Below, piece after piece: positions 7,786 through 15,458 of a DNA stretch of 64,000 nucleotides (the first letter of the stretch is position 1; every line of letters starts with the position of its first letter). Both the position numbers and the translations under genes were made by a program. The DNA lies in the NCBI RefSeq assembly GCF_004766125.1, contig NZ_SJSA01000002.1:1-64000 (forward strand), in the 5' to 3' direction. The stretch comes from Duncaniella freteri. Its GTDB lineage: Bacteria; Bacteroidota; Bacteroidia; Bacteroidales; Muribaculaceae. The notes below the pieces were generated by a model that searched no databases, had not been told where the DNA came from, and worked only from the letters and a program-made list of their open reading frames with translations.

Positions 7786-8868
7786 ATGAAATCGAAAAGC
7801 AATTTTTTTAAGAAGCTGCTCGGCATAGTCAGCTGCATGATTATGGCCGTTGCGTTCAATGCCGCCGCCGGCGCTACCTGTGCTGTGGCAATCGGCTGCG
7901 CCCCTGAAACCGGAGCAATCGCCGGCAATGTTCTGGCACTTGCATTAGGTCAGGCAGCCCCCGCGGGTTCATTCCGTGCCGGTGTCCTCAAAGAGATATG
8001 GACCGGTGAGCAGATCAAACAGTTCCGCACCGCCCTGGAGTCGTGGGGCTGGCTTGCAAGAATCCGCAGTTATAACCAGTATGTAAATAACGACGTTATC
8101 CACTTCGTTGAAATCGGCGGTGACCCCACGGTGCTTGTAAATAATACCACCTACCCAATTCCTGTTACTGCTCTGGAGGATGCGGACAAGCCTGTGAGTC
8201 TTGACAAGTTCACAACCGAGGCAACCCCTGTGACCAATGATGAGCTGCACGCTATCAGTTACGACAAAATGGCAAGCGTTCAGGAACGCCACCGCGATGT
8301 ATTGGTCGAGGCGTTCGGTCAGCGTGCAATACACGCCATTGCCCCGGATGAGAATAAAACCGGCGTGCCTGTGCTTTTCACTACCGGCGAAGCTGTAGAG
8401 GGTCGCAAGCTCATGACTTCGGCTGACCTTTTGGCAGTCAAAAGGAGCTTTGACAAAATGGGTATACCCAAGCAGGATCGCGTGCTGGTGCTCTGTTCCG
8501 ACCATGTGAACGACCTGCTCCAGACAGAGCAGCGTTTCAAAGACCATTACAACATTAACCAGACCGAGGGCAAAATCGGCCGCCTGTATGGTTTTGACAT
8601 TTACGAATATGACGGCACACCCTATTACAACTCGGCAGGTAAAAAACTTGCATGGGGTGCTGTTCCCGGTGCGACCGACTCGCAGAGCTCCGTTGCGTTC
8701 TATGCCGGCAGAATGATGAAAGCCGCAGGCTCAACAACATTCTACTGGAGTAAAGCCGAGAACGACCCTCAGAACCACCGCAACCTCGTTAACTTTGACC
8801 AGTACGGCATTTGTCTGCCTTTGTCTGAGACCAATTGTCGTATGGCAATAGTCAGCGCAAAAGCGTAA
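7786..8868 (+). CDS. major capsid protein
   Basis: 360 residues immediately downstream of the protease-scaffold gene. The body (FRTALESWGWLARIRSYNQYV, then VHFVEIGGDP-like strand, then DKMGIPKQDRVLVLCSDHVNDLL and AFYAGRMMKAAGSTTFYWS) fits the HK97-fold major-capsid class. The first 55 residues are odd: KKLLGIVSCMIMAVAFNAAAGATCAVAIG reads like a signal peptide and is followed by an Ala/Gly-rich segment. This may be a removable delta-like domain or targeting segment. The exact capsid family is not assigned. Confidence 0.7.
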   Translation: MKSKSNFFKKLLGIVSCMIMAVAFNAAAGATCAVAIGCAPETGAIAGNVLALALGQAAPAGSFRAGVLKEIWTGEQIKQFRTALESWGWLARIRSYNQYVNNDVIHFVEIGGDPTVLVNNTTYPIPVTALEDADKPVSLDKFTTEATPVTNDELHAISYDKMASVQERHRDVLVEAFGQRAIHAIAPDENKTGVPVLFTTGEAVEGRKLMTSADLLAVKRSFDKMGIPKQDRVLVLCSDHVNDLLQTEQRFKDHYNINQTEGKIGRLYGFDIYEYDGTPYYNSAGKKLAWGAVPGATDSQSSVAFYAGRMMKAAGSTTFYWSKAENDPQNHRNLVNFDQYGICLPLSETNCRMAIVSAKA

Positions 8869-8875
8869 AAAACCT

Positions 8876-9505
8876 ATGGCTACACTGAAACAAGGAAGCA
8901 GAGGCGCGGAGGTAAAAGCCCTGCAACAGCGGTTAAACCTCATACCTGACGGTATTTTCGGACCGTTGACCGAGGAAGCCGTCAAAGAGTTTCAGAAGCG
9001 TAAGGGGTTAACGGCTGACGGAATAGCCGGAGCGCAGACACTTGCAGCTATGGGCGCGACACCCGGAAAGCGCAAGGTCGATGAAATCATTCTGCACTAT
9101 ACGGCAACGCCGGAGGGTGAGGAGTTTTCAAATACCCGGATAAAAGCAAGCCATTTGGCGCGTGGCTTTTCTGATATAGGCTACCACTATGTTATCGGAC
9201 TAAACGGGGAAATCCGCCCCGGGCGGTCCGAGGCAGTGGCCGGAGCGCATTGCACCGGACATAATACGCGGTCAATCGGTGTGTGTTACGTTGGCGGATG
9301 TCCGCCACGTAAGACCCCGAATTGGCAAAATATCGGGAAGGACACACGAACCCCGGCACAAGAGGCTACGCTTGTAAAGTTGGTTAAAGAACTTCTCAAG
9401 AAATACCCCGGCGCTACTGTTCACGGTCATAACGAATTTGCTAATAAACCGTGCCCCGGCTTCGATGTAAAAAAATGGCTCACAAAAGTGGGTATTAAAC
9501 AGTAA
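8876..9505 (+). CDS. N-acetylmuramoyl-L-alanine amidase endolysin
   Basis: 209 residues. Residues 4-60 form a peptidoglycan-binding type 1 domain (QGSRGAEVKALQQRLN, FGPLTEEAVKEFQKRKGL). Residues 66-205 form an Amidase_2 (type 2) domain with zinc-ligand histidines in IILHYTA and VHGHNEF, the region GAHCTGHNTRSIGVCYVGG, and the cysteine of PCPGFD. It cuts the bond between muramic acid and L-alanine at lysis. The gene starts eight bases after the capsid stop and heads the lysis cassette. Confidence 0.9.
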   Translation: MATLKQGSRGAEVKALQQRLNLIPDGIFGPLTEEAVKEFQKRKGLTADGIAGAQTLAAMGATPGKRKVDEIILHYTATPEGEEFSNTRIKASHLARGFSDIGYHYVIGLNGEIRPGRSEAVAGAHCTGHNTRSIGVCYVGGCPPRKTPNWQNIGKDTRTPAQEATLVKLVKELLKKYPGATVHGHNEFANKPCPGFDVKKWLTKVGIKQ

Positions 9506-9509
9506 CAAT

Positions 9510-9590
9510 ATGAATTGTCGTGCCAGTGAGAGCAGAGCGGAGCTTGCTCCGGCTATGCCGAGCGCAGCCGACAAAGCATTGGAACAATGA
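9510..9590 (+). CDS. possible 26-residue ORF between amidase and membrane gene
   Basis: Starts ATG AAT TGT and ends in TGA that abuts the next gene's ATG. The product has no recognisable motif. It may be a translation-coupling leader for the membrane gene, or not expressed. Confidence 0.2.
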   Translation: MNCRASESRAELAPAMPSAADKALEQ

Positions 9591-10076
9591 ATGAGCGGCG
9601 AAATAATAACAATCATAGTATCGGCGCTTGTTGCGGCGGTATCTGGTCCCGTAGGGGCATGGGTTGGCCGCAAACTGGAGCGCACTAAATACCGCATTGA
9701 ACTTAAGACGCTGAGGGCTGAAATGAATAATAAGCTCGCAGAGGTCAAAAGCAATGAGCTTGAAAACGTGCGAAAGGCTGCGGACATACTGATGGAAAGT
9801 ATTGTGCCGCCGCTCAAAGCCGAAATAACTAACTTACGCAAAGATGTGCAAAGACTCAACAACGCACTGGAGCGCATTTGGGGCTGTCGTCATATTGATA
9901 GCTGCCCTGTCAAATTCGAGCTGCTGCTCACACCGAAAGGTCGCGGAGCACACCAGGACGGAAACAACGGAGCATGTGACGACGAGCGCCAAAGGTTGCG
10001 AGGTGCACACCCAACACCAAGAGGCGACCCTGACGAGGGAGACCCAAACCCGGGGGCTGACGGTTACGGAGATTGA
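9591..10076 (+). CDS. membrane-anchored coiled-coil protein of the lysis cassette
   Basis: 161 residues. Residues 5-27 form one transmembrane helix (IITIIVSALVAAVSGPVGAWVG), and residues 30-100 a charged coiled coil (YRIELKTLRAEMNNKLAEVK, LKAEITNLRKDVQRLNNALER). This is the layout of an inner-membrane spanin or a small holin. The C-terminal 50 residues overlap the next gene and are of low complexity, so selection there may act on the other frame. Which lysis role it has cannot be told from sequence. Confidence 0.6.
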   Translation: MSGEIITIIVSALVAAVSGPVGAWVGRKLERTKYRIELKTLRAEMNNKLAEVKSNELENVRKAADILMESIVPPLKAEITNLRKDVQRLNNALERIWGCRHIDSCPVKFELLLTPKGRGAHQDGNNGACDDERQRLRGAHPTPRGDPDEGDPNPGADGYGD

Positions 10077-10389
10077 GGTCTACGACACTGAAAAGCAACC
10101 CGACCCGGACACCGGACAAAGACCGTTAAAAGCCAAGATCCGGCAGACCCACGGCGAGGAGCAGCAGAGTAATGAGGCGGCAGATATTACCGCCGAGGAG
10201 AAAGCCGAGACCGAAACCGAAGCGGTGCAGACCATTGACGGCGGCACGCTTGACGAAGTGACGGTAACAGCTACCAAAGCCCCGAGCCTGTGGGAACGGT
10301 TGAAAGTCGCCACCCTGATATTGGCTGCAGTTCTGATCCTGTCAGTAGCAGGGTGGAAAATATATAATCTAAAACGTAAAAAGATATGA
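9844..10389 (+). CDS. candidate unimolecular spanin (lipoprotein with C-terminal TM)
   Basis: 181 residues, overlapping the preceding gene by 233 bases in another frame. It has an N-terminal hydrophobic signal (AFGAVVILIAALSNSSCC) with a lipobox-like Ser-Ser-Cys, a long acidic and hydrophilic periplasmic part, and a C-terminal transmembrane helix (VATLILAAVLILSVAGW) ending in KIYNLKRKKI. A lipid anchor at one end and a membrane helix at the other is the plan of T1-type u-spanins that fuse inner and outer membranes. Deep overlap of reading frames is typical of Rz/Rz1 pairs. The lipobox is not canonical. Confidence 0.55.
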   Translation: MCKDSTTHWSAFGAVVILIAALSNSSCCSHRKVAEHTRTETTEHVTTSAKGCEVHTQHQEATLTRETQTRGLTVTEIEVYDTEKQPDPDTGQRPLKAKIRQTHGEEQQSNEAADITAEEKAETETEAVQTIDGGTLDEVTVTATKAPSLWERLKVATLILAAVLILSVAGWKIYNLKRKKI

Positions 10390-10763
10390 GCAACGAAACA
10401 AAAGAAAAGACCACAGCCGAAATCGCAGCGGAAAATCTGGCAACGATTAATGAAGCCGGCGCCGTCACTGCGGAGGAGATGGCACACGTCGCGGCAACCT
10501 TAGAGACAGCTTCGGCGAAAAAGTCAGGCAAAGGCAAGAACCAGCCCGAGCCGGAACTGGTCGCAAAACTGAAAGCAGCCCGCGCCAAAGCAAAGGCGGA
10601 AACTGACGCCCTTACTGCTGTGGGTAAAGCAGCGTGCCGGCGTCACAGTCTCCCGGCAGTATGGGTGACAGCCGACGGCCAGTGTTTCAAACAGGAAACT
10701 GACGCCCGAAACCACGGCAAAAGTCTGGGATTTTCGGCAGTACCCTTAAAAGTGGAAGCGTAA
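10386..10763 (+). CDS. phage protein of unknown function
   Basis: 125 residues: a Lys/Ala/Glu-rich N-terminal half, then ACRRHSLPAVWVTADGQCFK and ETDARNHGKSLG near the C-terminus. Its start overlaps the preceding stop (ATGA) and its stop overlaps the sheath start, so it is in the same operon. Position between lysis genes and sheath would suit a head-tail joining protein. No family recognised. Confidence 0.5.
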   Translation: MSNETKEKTTAEIAAENLATINEAGAVTAEEMAHVAATLETASAKKSGKGKNQPEPELVAKLKAARAKAKAETDALTAVGKAACRRHSLPAVWVTADGQCFKQETDARNHGKSLGFSAVPLKVEA

Positions 10764-11941
10764 TGGCAACAAGTCTGAATATACAGAGACAGAACGGCAA
10801 TGTCCCCAAGTCTCTGCCCGGTGAGGACCATATAACCGGTTTTGTGGTCTATCTTCCGGCGGCAGATATTCCGGCCGCGTTCAAAACCGACCACGTGCAG
10901 CCACTCAGCACCATTGACGCGGCGGAGGCTGCGGGTATTAAGGAGGATGCAGCAAGCTGGGGCGTGCGTGTGCTTCACTATCAGCTCAGCGAACTTTACC
11001 GAATTAACCCGGCTGTAAGCCTGTATGTGGCGATCTTCGAGAAGCCGCAGGGTGAGTCCCAGACATTCGCCGAGCTTAAGACAGTGCAGAACTTTGCGGC
11101 CGGCCGTATCCGTCAGATCGGCGTATGGTGTGGCGACCGCACCCTTAGCGGTGACGACCTCACGGCCCTGCAGGGTGTCGCGGACGCACTTGCCGGGGAG
11201 GAGGCGGAACTGTCTGTCGTGTACGCCCCGAAAGTGGGCACGCTCAACACAATGCCGGTTAACCTTGCGGGTGAGAATAAAAGCCGCGTCAGCGTGGTGA
11301 TAGGTCAGGCAGGAAGCGGCAAAGGAGCAGACCTGTTTAACGACAAGACCAACACCGGGAAAGCAAGCGTCAGCGGTCTGGGTGTCGTTATGGGCTTGCT
11401 TAGCAGCGCAAAGGTTCACCAGTGTATTGCATGGATCAAAGAGTTCCCCACCGGTGTAAGTCTCCCGGCTTTCGGTGACGGTACACTGTTGCGCGATGTG
11501 GATAAAGCATTGCTCGAGACACTTGACACGGCGCGTTATCTGTTCTTTATCACTCATACCGGGCAAGCCGGAAGCTATATGAATGACAGCCACACAATGG
11601 ACTCCGCAATCAGCGACTACGCAGCCATTGAGAGCGTGCGAACTATGGATAAGGCTGTGCGCGGCATACGCACATACGTAAAGCCGGAACTCGGCGGCAA
11701 CGTATATGTTGACGCTTCCACCGGACAGTTGGCAAGCTATACCGTGGCGCATTTGGAAACTGTGGCAAACCAAGCCCTCGAGGCTATGGAACGAGCCGGG
11801 GAACTTAGCGGCTACAAAGTTGAGATAGACCCGGAGCAGGATGTCGCAAGCACCAGCCTGGTAGAGTTCGTAATCAAGAATGTTGCAGTCCCGGTTATGC
11901 GACATGTGAGAATTAAAATCGGGTTCGCTAAATCCGTATAA
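10763..11941 (+). CDS. contractile tail sheath protein (DUF2586-like)
   Basis: 392 residues. The pattern (TGFVVYLPAADIPAAFKT, VRVLHYQLSELYRINPAVSLYVAIF, VVIGQAGSGKGADLF, SVSGLGVVMGLLSSAKVHQCIAW, GSYMNDSHTMD) fits the DUF2586 sheath family found in Bacteroidetes phages. The late segment RTMDKAVRGIRTYVKPELGG is like the conserved sheath core. It marks the phage as contractile-tailed. The tube gene follows. Confidence 0.75.
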   Translation: MATSLNIQRQNGNVPKSLPGEDHITGFVVYLPAADIPAAFKTDHVQPLSTIDAAEAAGIKEDAASWGVRVLHYQLSELYRINPAVSLYVAIFEKPQGESQTFAELKTVQNFAAGRIRQIGVWCGDRTLSGDDLTALQGVADALAGEEAELSVVYAPKVGTLNTMPVNLAGENKSRVSVVIGQAGSGKGADLFNDKTNTGKASVSGLGVVMGLLSSAKVHQCIAWIKEFPTGVSLPAFGDGTLLRDVDKALLETLDTARYLFFITHTGQAGSYMNDSHTMDSAISDYAAIESVRTMDKAVRGIRTYVKPELGGNVYVDASTGQLASYTVAHLETVANQALEAMERAGELSGYKVEIDPEQDVASTSLVEFVIKNVAVPVMRHVRIKIGFAKSV

Positions 11942-11964
11942 CCTAAACACAAAAGGCAAAAGCA

Positions 11965-12411
11965 ATGAACGTAAGCATTAAAAACGGCGTGCCTATGGTT
12001 AACGGCATGTTAGTTGCGTGGGCTGATATTGTCGTACTTGTCGGCGGTGTGCCTGTTACCGGCATTACAGGTGTGGAGTATGGCGATGAGCAGGAAATCG
12101 TTAACAAGTGGGGCGCAGGGCGTCACCCGGTGGGACGTGCAAAAGGACGTATAACCCCCTCCGCTAAAATTACCCTCTACCACGAGGAAGTTGTGGCGCT
12201 TCAATCCCAGAGCGTGAACGGACGACTGCAAGACCTCCCACCCATTGAAATACAGGTGAGTTATTTGCCTGAAAATGGGGTCGTGGTAACTGACAAGATC
12301 CGCAACTGCCATATTTCAAGCAATACTCGCAAGTGGAAAGAGGGAGACACCGGGCAGGAGGTAGAACTTCCGCTCGTTCCCTCACATATCGAATGGGGCA
12401 AAGCTGCATAA
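11965..12411 (+). CDS. tail tube protein
   Basis: 148 residues of beta-rich sequence (VPMVNGMLVAWADIVVLVGGVPVTGITGVEYGDE; GRAKGRITPSAKITLYHEEV; VVVTDKIRNCHISSNTRKW). Size and position directly after the sheath gene fit the inner tube subunit of contractile tails. The assignment rests on order and composition. Confidence 0.65.
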   Translation: MNVSIKNGVPMVNGMLVAWADIVVLVGGVPVTGITGVEYGDEQEIVNKWGAGRHPVGRAKGRITPSAKITLYHEEVVALQSQSVNGRLQDLPPIEIQVSYLPENGVVVTDKIRNCHISSNTRKWKEGDTGQEVELPLVPSHIEWGKAA

Positions 12412-12435
12412 TCCCCATTTCGCACCCTTTTAAGG

Positions 12436-12461
12436 CCGTTAAGGGCTGACCCCCTTAACGG
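12436..12461 (+). terminator. hairpin after the tail tube gene
   Basis: Arms CCGTTAAGGG and CCCTTAACGG flank a six-base loop. There is no long T run, so it may slow or partly end transcription, or protect the sheath-tube mRNA end. Confidence 0.45.
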
Positions 12462-12481
12462 TCACTAATAATCAAACTTAA

Positions 12482-12525
12482 ACAGTTATTCTCTGCTTAG
12501 GCAGAGCGATTTAAAATCGATTAAA
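12482..12525 (+). repeat. repeated double-hairpin element, copy 1
   Basis: Contains CTCTGC-TTAG-GCAGAG (12491-12506), followed by CGATTTaaAATCG and ATTAAA. A near-identical block lies at 16677-16720. Both copies sit upstream of tail genes, so they may be a shared 5' regulatory or processing signal. Confidence 0.7.
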
Positions 12526-12552
12526 AAACCATTTAACCCCCGATTAAAAAGC

Positions 12553-12891
12553 ATGGAAAAGGTTAACAACACCCCTAAAGTATTTAACGGCGATTTGACC
12601 GAAGCACAGGTTGACGCTTTCAAGGCTCAGCACCGCAAAAGTTTCGCAGTTGAAATTCAGGACGGCGACGAGGTGCATATCGGCTATTTCAAGCGTCCCA
12701 CTCTGGAGACTCTCAAGGCTGTAACCAAGGTTGCAAAAAGCGACGAAGTGGAAGCCGGTAAAGTGATGTTCGACAACTGCTGGCTGGGCGGTAGTAAGGA
12801 ACTGCGCACCGATGCGCTGCTCTTCATGGCTGTTCAAAAGAAGTTGGGTGAAGTGCTCAACGGCTTCCAGGGTCTAATAAAAAACTTGTAG
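12553..12891 (+). CDS. tail assembly chaperone (G-type, unshifted form)
   Basis: 112 residues, with FKAQHRKSFAVEIQDGDEVHIGYFKRPTLETLK and VMFDNCWLGGSKELRTDALL. It lies between the tail tube and the tape-measure genes, the position of lambda G/GT-type chaperones that load the tape measure. It ends at TAG six bases after a slippery heptamer, which yields the longer form. Confidence 0.75.
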   Translation: MEKVNNTPKVFNGDLTEAQVDAFKAQHRKSFAVEIQDGDEVHIGYFKRPTLETLKAVTKVAKSDEVEAGKVMFDNCWLGGSKELRTDALLFMAVQKKLGEVLNGFQGLIKNL

Positions 12892-13097
12892 AGGCGCACA
12901 CACTGGCGGAGTCTGACGAGGAGGACGGCTTCGCCAAGGGGTGCGCCCTGATCCGGGCTAACCTGCACATTGATATTGAAAAGATTGAGACGGAGGAGGA
13001 ATGGGCGCGGCTCTACTGCGAGGCACTATGGCTGGAGCGATGGAGGAACCGGAACCGGGCAGAACTTATCGCGTCATTGTTCGGAGAGAAGCCCTAA
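12553..13097 (+). CDS. tail assembly chaperone, -1 frameshift fusion (GT-type)
   Basis: At A AAA AAC (12879-12885) a -1 shift bypasses the TAG at 12889 and adds KLVEAHTLAESDEEDGFAKG, then CALIRANLHIDIEKIE, EEEWARLYCEALWLERWRNR and ASLFGEKP, ending at TAA 13095-13097. The extension of about 70 residues has coding composition and no start codon of its own near its beginning. This matches the conserved programmed frameshift of tail chaperones. The product bridges the tape measure and tube during tail assembly. Confidence 0.75.
12879..12885 (+). promoter_or_regulatory. programmed -1 ribosomal frameshift site A AAA AAC
   Basis: The heptamer is in the right phase (codons ATA AAA AAC) to slip from AAA-AAC to AAA-AAA. 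It is followed within six bases by the zero-frame stop and then by a long open -1 frame. Confidence 0.75.
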
Positions 13098-13240
13098 AGC
13101 CAGGGCAGCGAGCCAGGGCCGTCGCCCTTAACCATGCTCCGAAACCCGCGCCACAGCCAGATGAACAAGCCGATAAAGCCAAGGACTACGAAGAGTTTCC
13201 ACAGCAGGGCCAAAACTGATATGATTATTTTGGTAAACAT
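13094..13240 (-). CDS. 48-residue membrane protein, antisense moron candidate
   Basis: The product is MFTKIIISVLALLWKLFVVL followed by GFIGLFIWLWRGFRSMVK and a short end, so one or two membrane helices with a basic C-terminal side. It lies antisense between the tail chaperone and the tape-measure gene. A consensus -7 box (TATATTTG, 13267-13274) lies 26 bases upstream of its start, giving a short leader. A lone host-type promoter driving a small membrane protein inside a late operon is the usual mark of a moron expressed in the lysogen. Superinfection exclusion is a plausible role but unproven. Confidence 0.55.
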   Translation of the reverse strand: MFTKIIISVLALLWKLFVVLGFIGLFIWLWRGFRSMVKGDGPGSLPWL

Positions 13241-13266
13241 GGTCTTGTTACTTTGGTAAGGTGCTA

Positions 13267-13274
13267 CAAATATA
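13267..13274 (-). promoter_or_regulatory. Bacteroidetes -7 box (TATATTTG) for antisense gene
   Basis: Reverse complement of CAAATATA. It matches TAnnTTTG and is correctly placed for transcription into the 48-residue gene. The -33 region is only T-rich, so strength is uncertain. Confidence 0.5.
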
Positions 13275-13289
13275 GCGAATAAAAACGAC

Positions 13290-15458
13290 ATGGCAAGCGT
13301 ATTTGACTACATTTTTAGGATAGGCGGCAATTTTGTGGCGCAGATAAGCGGCATGAGCGCAGCGGCCGGCGAATTTTCCGCAAGGGCGGAGGTCGCCGAA
13401 AGTCGCGGGCGCAGTTTTGCTGCGTCGCTTGCCACGTTCTCATACGCTACGGACATGGCGCGGAACCTAAGCGAGGCAATAGGCGGTCTGAGCAGTGCGG
13501 GCATAAAGCTGGACAGCCAGATGCACGATTTAAGCGCTGTTGCTGGCGTTACGGGCGAGGGTCTGAAACAGATCGAGACATTCGCGCGGCAGAGCGCAAA
13601 GGCGTTCGGCACTGACGCCGCCGTGGCGGTTGAGGGTTACAAACTGCTGCTCTCGCAGCTGACGCCGGAGCTGGGCAAATACCCGGACGCGCTCAGGGAG
13701 ATGGGCGACTGCATACAGACGACCAGCAAGCTGATGGGCGGGGACGGCGTGGCGGCGGCTCAGGTGCTTACCACGGCGATGAACCAGTACGGGGTGAGCA
13801 TGGAGGACCCGACGGCGGCAGCCGGGGAAATGGCGCGCATGATGAACGTAATGGCGGCAGCCGGACAGGCAGGATCGGCGGAACTTCCGGCGATAAGCGC
13901 GGCGCTCCAGCAGTGCGGTATGGCTGCCAAGGCTGCAAATGTGAGCTTCGAGGAAACAAACGCCGCAATCCAGGTACTTGACAAGGCGGGCAAAAAAGCC
14001 AGCGAGGGAGGTGTCGCATTGCGAAACGTTCTGGGCCAGCTCAGCAAAGGCCGCTTCGTCGAGAAGCAGGCACGGGAGGAGCTTGAAAAGGCCGGCATTG
14101 ATGTTGTGGCTCTGGGCGACAACTCCAAGAGCCTTAAAGAGCGCCTCGAGATGCTGAAACCGATGCTTAACGACTCCGCGCTGTTGTCAAAATTCTTTGG
14201 TGTGGAAAATGCCAACGCCGCCCGTGCCCTTATACAAGGCACCGAAAGCCTGCAAGACTTCACGACCGCCGTAACTGGAACCAACAGCGCGACCGAGCAG
14301 GCCGCTATTGTCATGGACAGCTATGCCGAGCGACAGGCACGAGTAAACCAACAATTTGAGGACTTCAAAATTACCATATTCCAAGCCACCGGCGATTTTT
14401 CGTTATGGTGCGGTGTCCTGACTTCTGCACTTGTGCCGATTGCTCAACTTGCCCCATTACTTACAGCAGGCTGGAGACTAATGCTGTTAATTAAAAATCT
14501 CAAATGGGCAAGTATGTGGAGCAGTGTTGTGGGTTGGGTTCGTGCAGCCGGCGTTAACTTCGCGCTGATGAACGGCACACTCTCAACTACCAACATGGTA
14601 TCACTGGGCTTTATCGGTAATATGGGACGCGCAACAATAGGGTTAATTCGATTTGCCACCGTAGGAGTTTTTAACGCTCTGAAAGGTCTGGGCGCACTCA
14701 TATTGTCACTTGTGACGAGTGGCACAGCGTCCGCCACATTCTCCGGCATTGCTTCAACAGCTTTCGGAACTTTTGCCACTACTGCCTCGGCAGCTTGTCG
14801 CGCCGTTTCGGTCGCAATTATGAGCATTCCGATTGTTGGCTGGATAGCTGCGGCCATTGCTGCATTGATAGCGATAGGTGCTTACTTCTGGAACACGTCG
14901 GCTAAATTCCGGGCAGTGCTCAAAGGGACATGGGCGGCGTTCAAGGCTTGTTTTACCGGTATCGGCGAACTTGCTAAAAACACTTTTGGAGCAATCGGCG
15001 ACCTGATAAAAGCAGCGTTCAATTTATCCCCCTCCGGAATAGATGCAGCCCTGAAAAAGTTAAAAGCCGGTTTCAGTGACTACGGCAAACAGGTGGGTCA
15101 GGCGTTTAATGAGGCTTACAATGCCGAAATGGCAGAGTCCGCCCAAAAAGAGGGCAAAAAGAGTCCCAAAGGAAACAAGCCAACAACCAACGGAAGCGGT
15201 GCGACGGTTCCGGGGGTGACTGTTCCGGAAGTCAACCCCACCGGCAACACTCTGAGCGGTGCGAGTGGAACAGGCGGCAAAGGATCCGGCAGTGACGGAG
15301 GCGGAAAAATAAGAAACATAACTGTAAATATTGACAAACTTGTCGAGCGCTTCGAGATACACACCGCGACCGTCGGCGAAAGTACCGAAAAGGTCAAGGC
15401 TGTTATTTTGGAGACCCTTATGGGAGCGCTAAACGACACACAATTAGCAATGTCATGA
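13290..15458 (+). CDS. tail tape measure protein
   Basis: 722 residues. Residues 50-370 contain a TP901-type tape-measure core (GLSSAGIKLDSQMHDLSAVAG; MNQYGVSMEDPTAAAGEMARMMN; LQQCGMAAKAANVSFEETNA; KKASEGGVALRNVLGQLSKG). A hydrophobic central region (about 380-530) holds several membrane-like helices. The end is Gly/Ser-rich with a final helix (KVKAVILETLMGALNDTQLAM). It sets tail length and helps DNA entry. It is short for a tape measure, suggesting a short tail. Its stop overlaps the next start (ATGA). Confidence 0.85.
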   Translation: MASVFDYIFRIGGNFVAQISGMSAAAGEFSARAEVAESRGRSFAASLATFSYATDMARNLSEAIGGLSSAGIKLDSQMHDLSAVAGVTGEGLKQIETFARQSAKAFGTDAAVAVEGYKLLLSQLTPELGKYPDALREMGDCIQTTSKLMGGDGVAAAQVLTTAMNQYGVSMEDPTAAAGEMARMMNVMAAAGQAGSAELPAISAALQQCGMAAKAANVSFEETNAAIQVLDKAGKKASEGGVALRNVLGQLSKGRFVEKQAREELEKAGIDVVALGDNSKSLKERLEMLKPMLNDSALLSKFFGVENANAARALIQGTESLQDFTTAVTGTNSATEQAAIVMDSYAERQARVNQQFEDFKITIFQATGDFSLWCGVLTSALVPIAQLAPLLTAGWRLMLLIKNLKWASMWSSVVGWVRAAGVNFALMNGTLSTTNMVSLGFIGNMGRATIGLIRFATVGVFNALKGLGALILSLVTSGTASATFSGIASTAFGTFATTASAACRAVSVAIMSIPIVGWIAAAIAALIAIGAYFWNTSAKFRAVLKGTWAAFKACFTGIGELAKNTFGAIGDLIKAAFNLSPSGIDAALKKLKAGFSDYGKQVGQAFNEAYNAEMAESAQKEGKKSPKGNKPTTNGSGATVPGVTVPEVNPTGNTLSGASGTGGKGSGSDGGGKIRNITVNIDKLVERFEIHTATVGESTEKVKAVILETLMGALNDTQLAMS

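Noticed and set aside
10643..11965. 440-codon open frame antisense to the sheath gene
   Set aside because: Composition rich in Cys, His and Ser, no motif, exactly opposite a recognised sheath gene: a shadow.
13001..13219. 72-codon plus-strand frame after the chaperone
   Set aside because: Overlaps the -1 extension of the chaperone and is Pro/Arg-rich; the -1 frame reading explains this DNA better.
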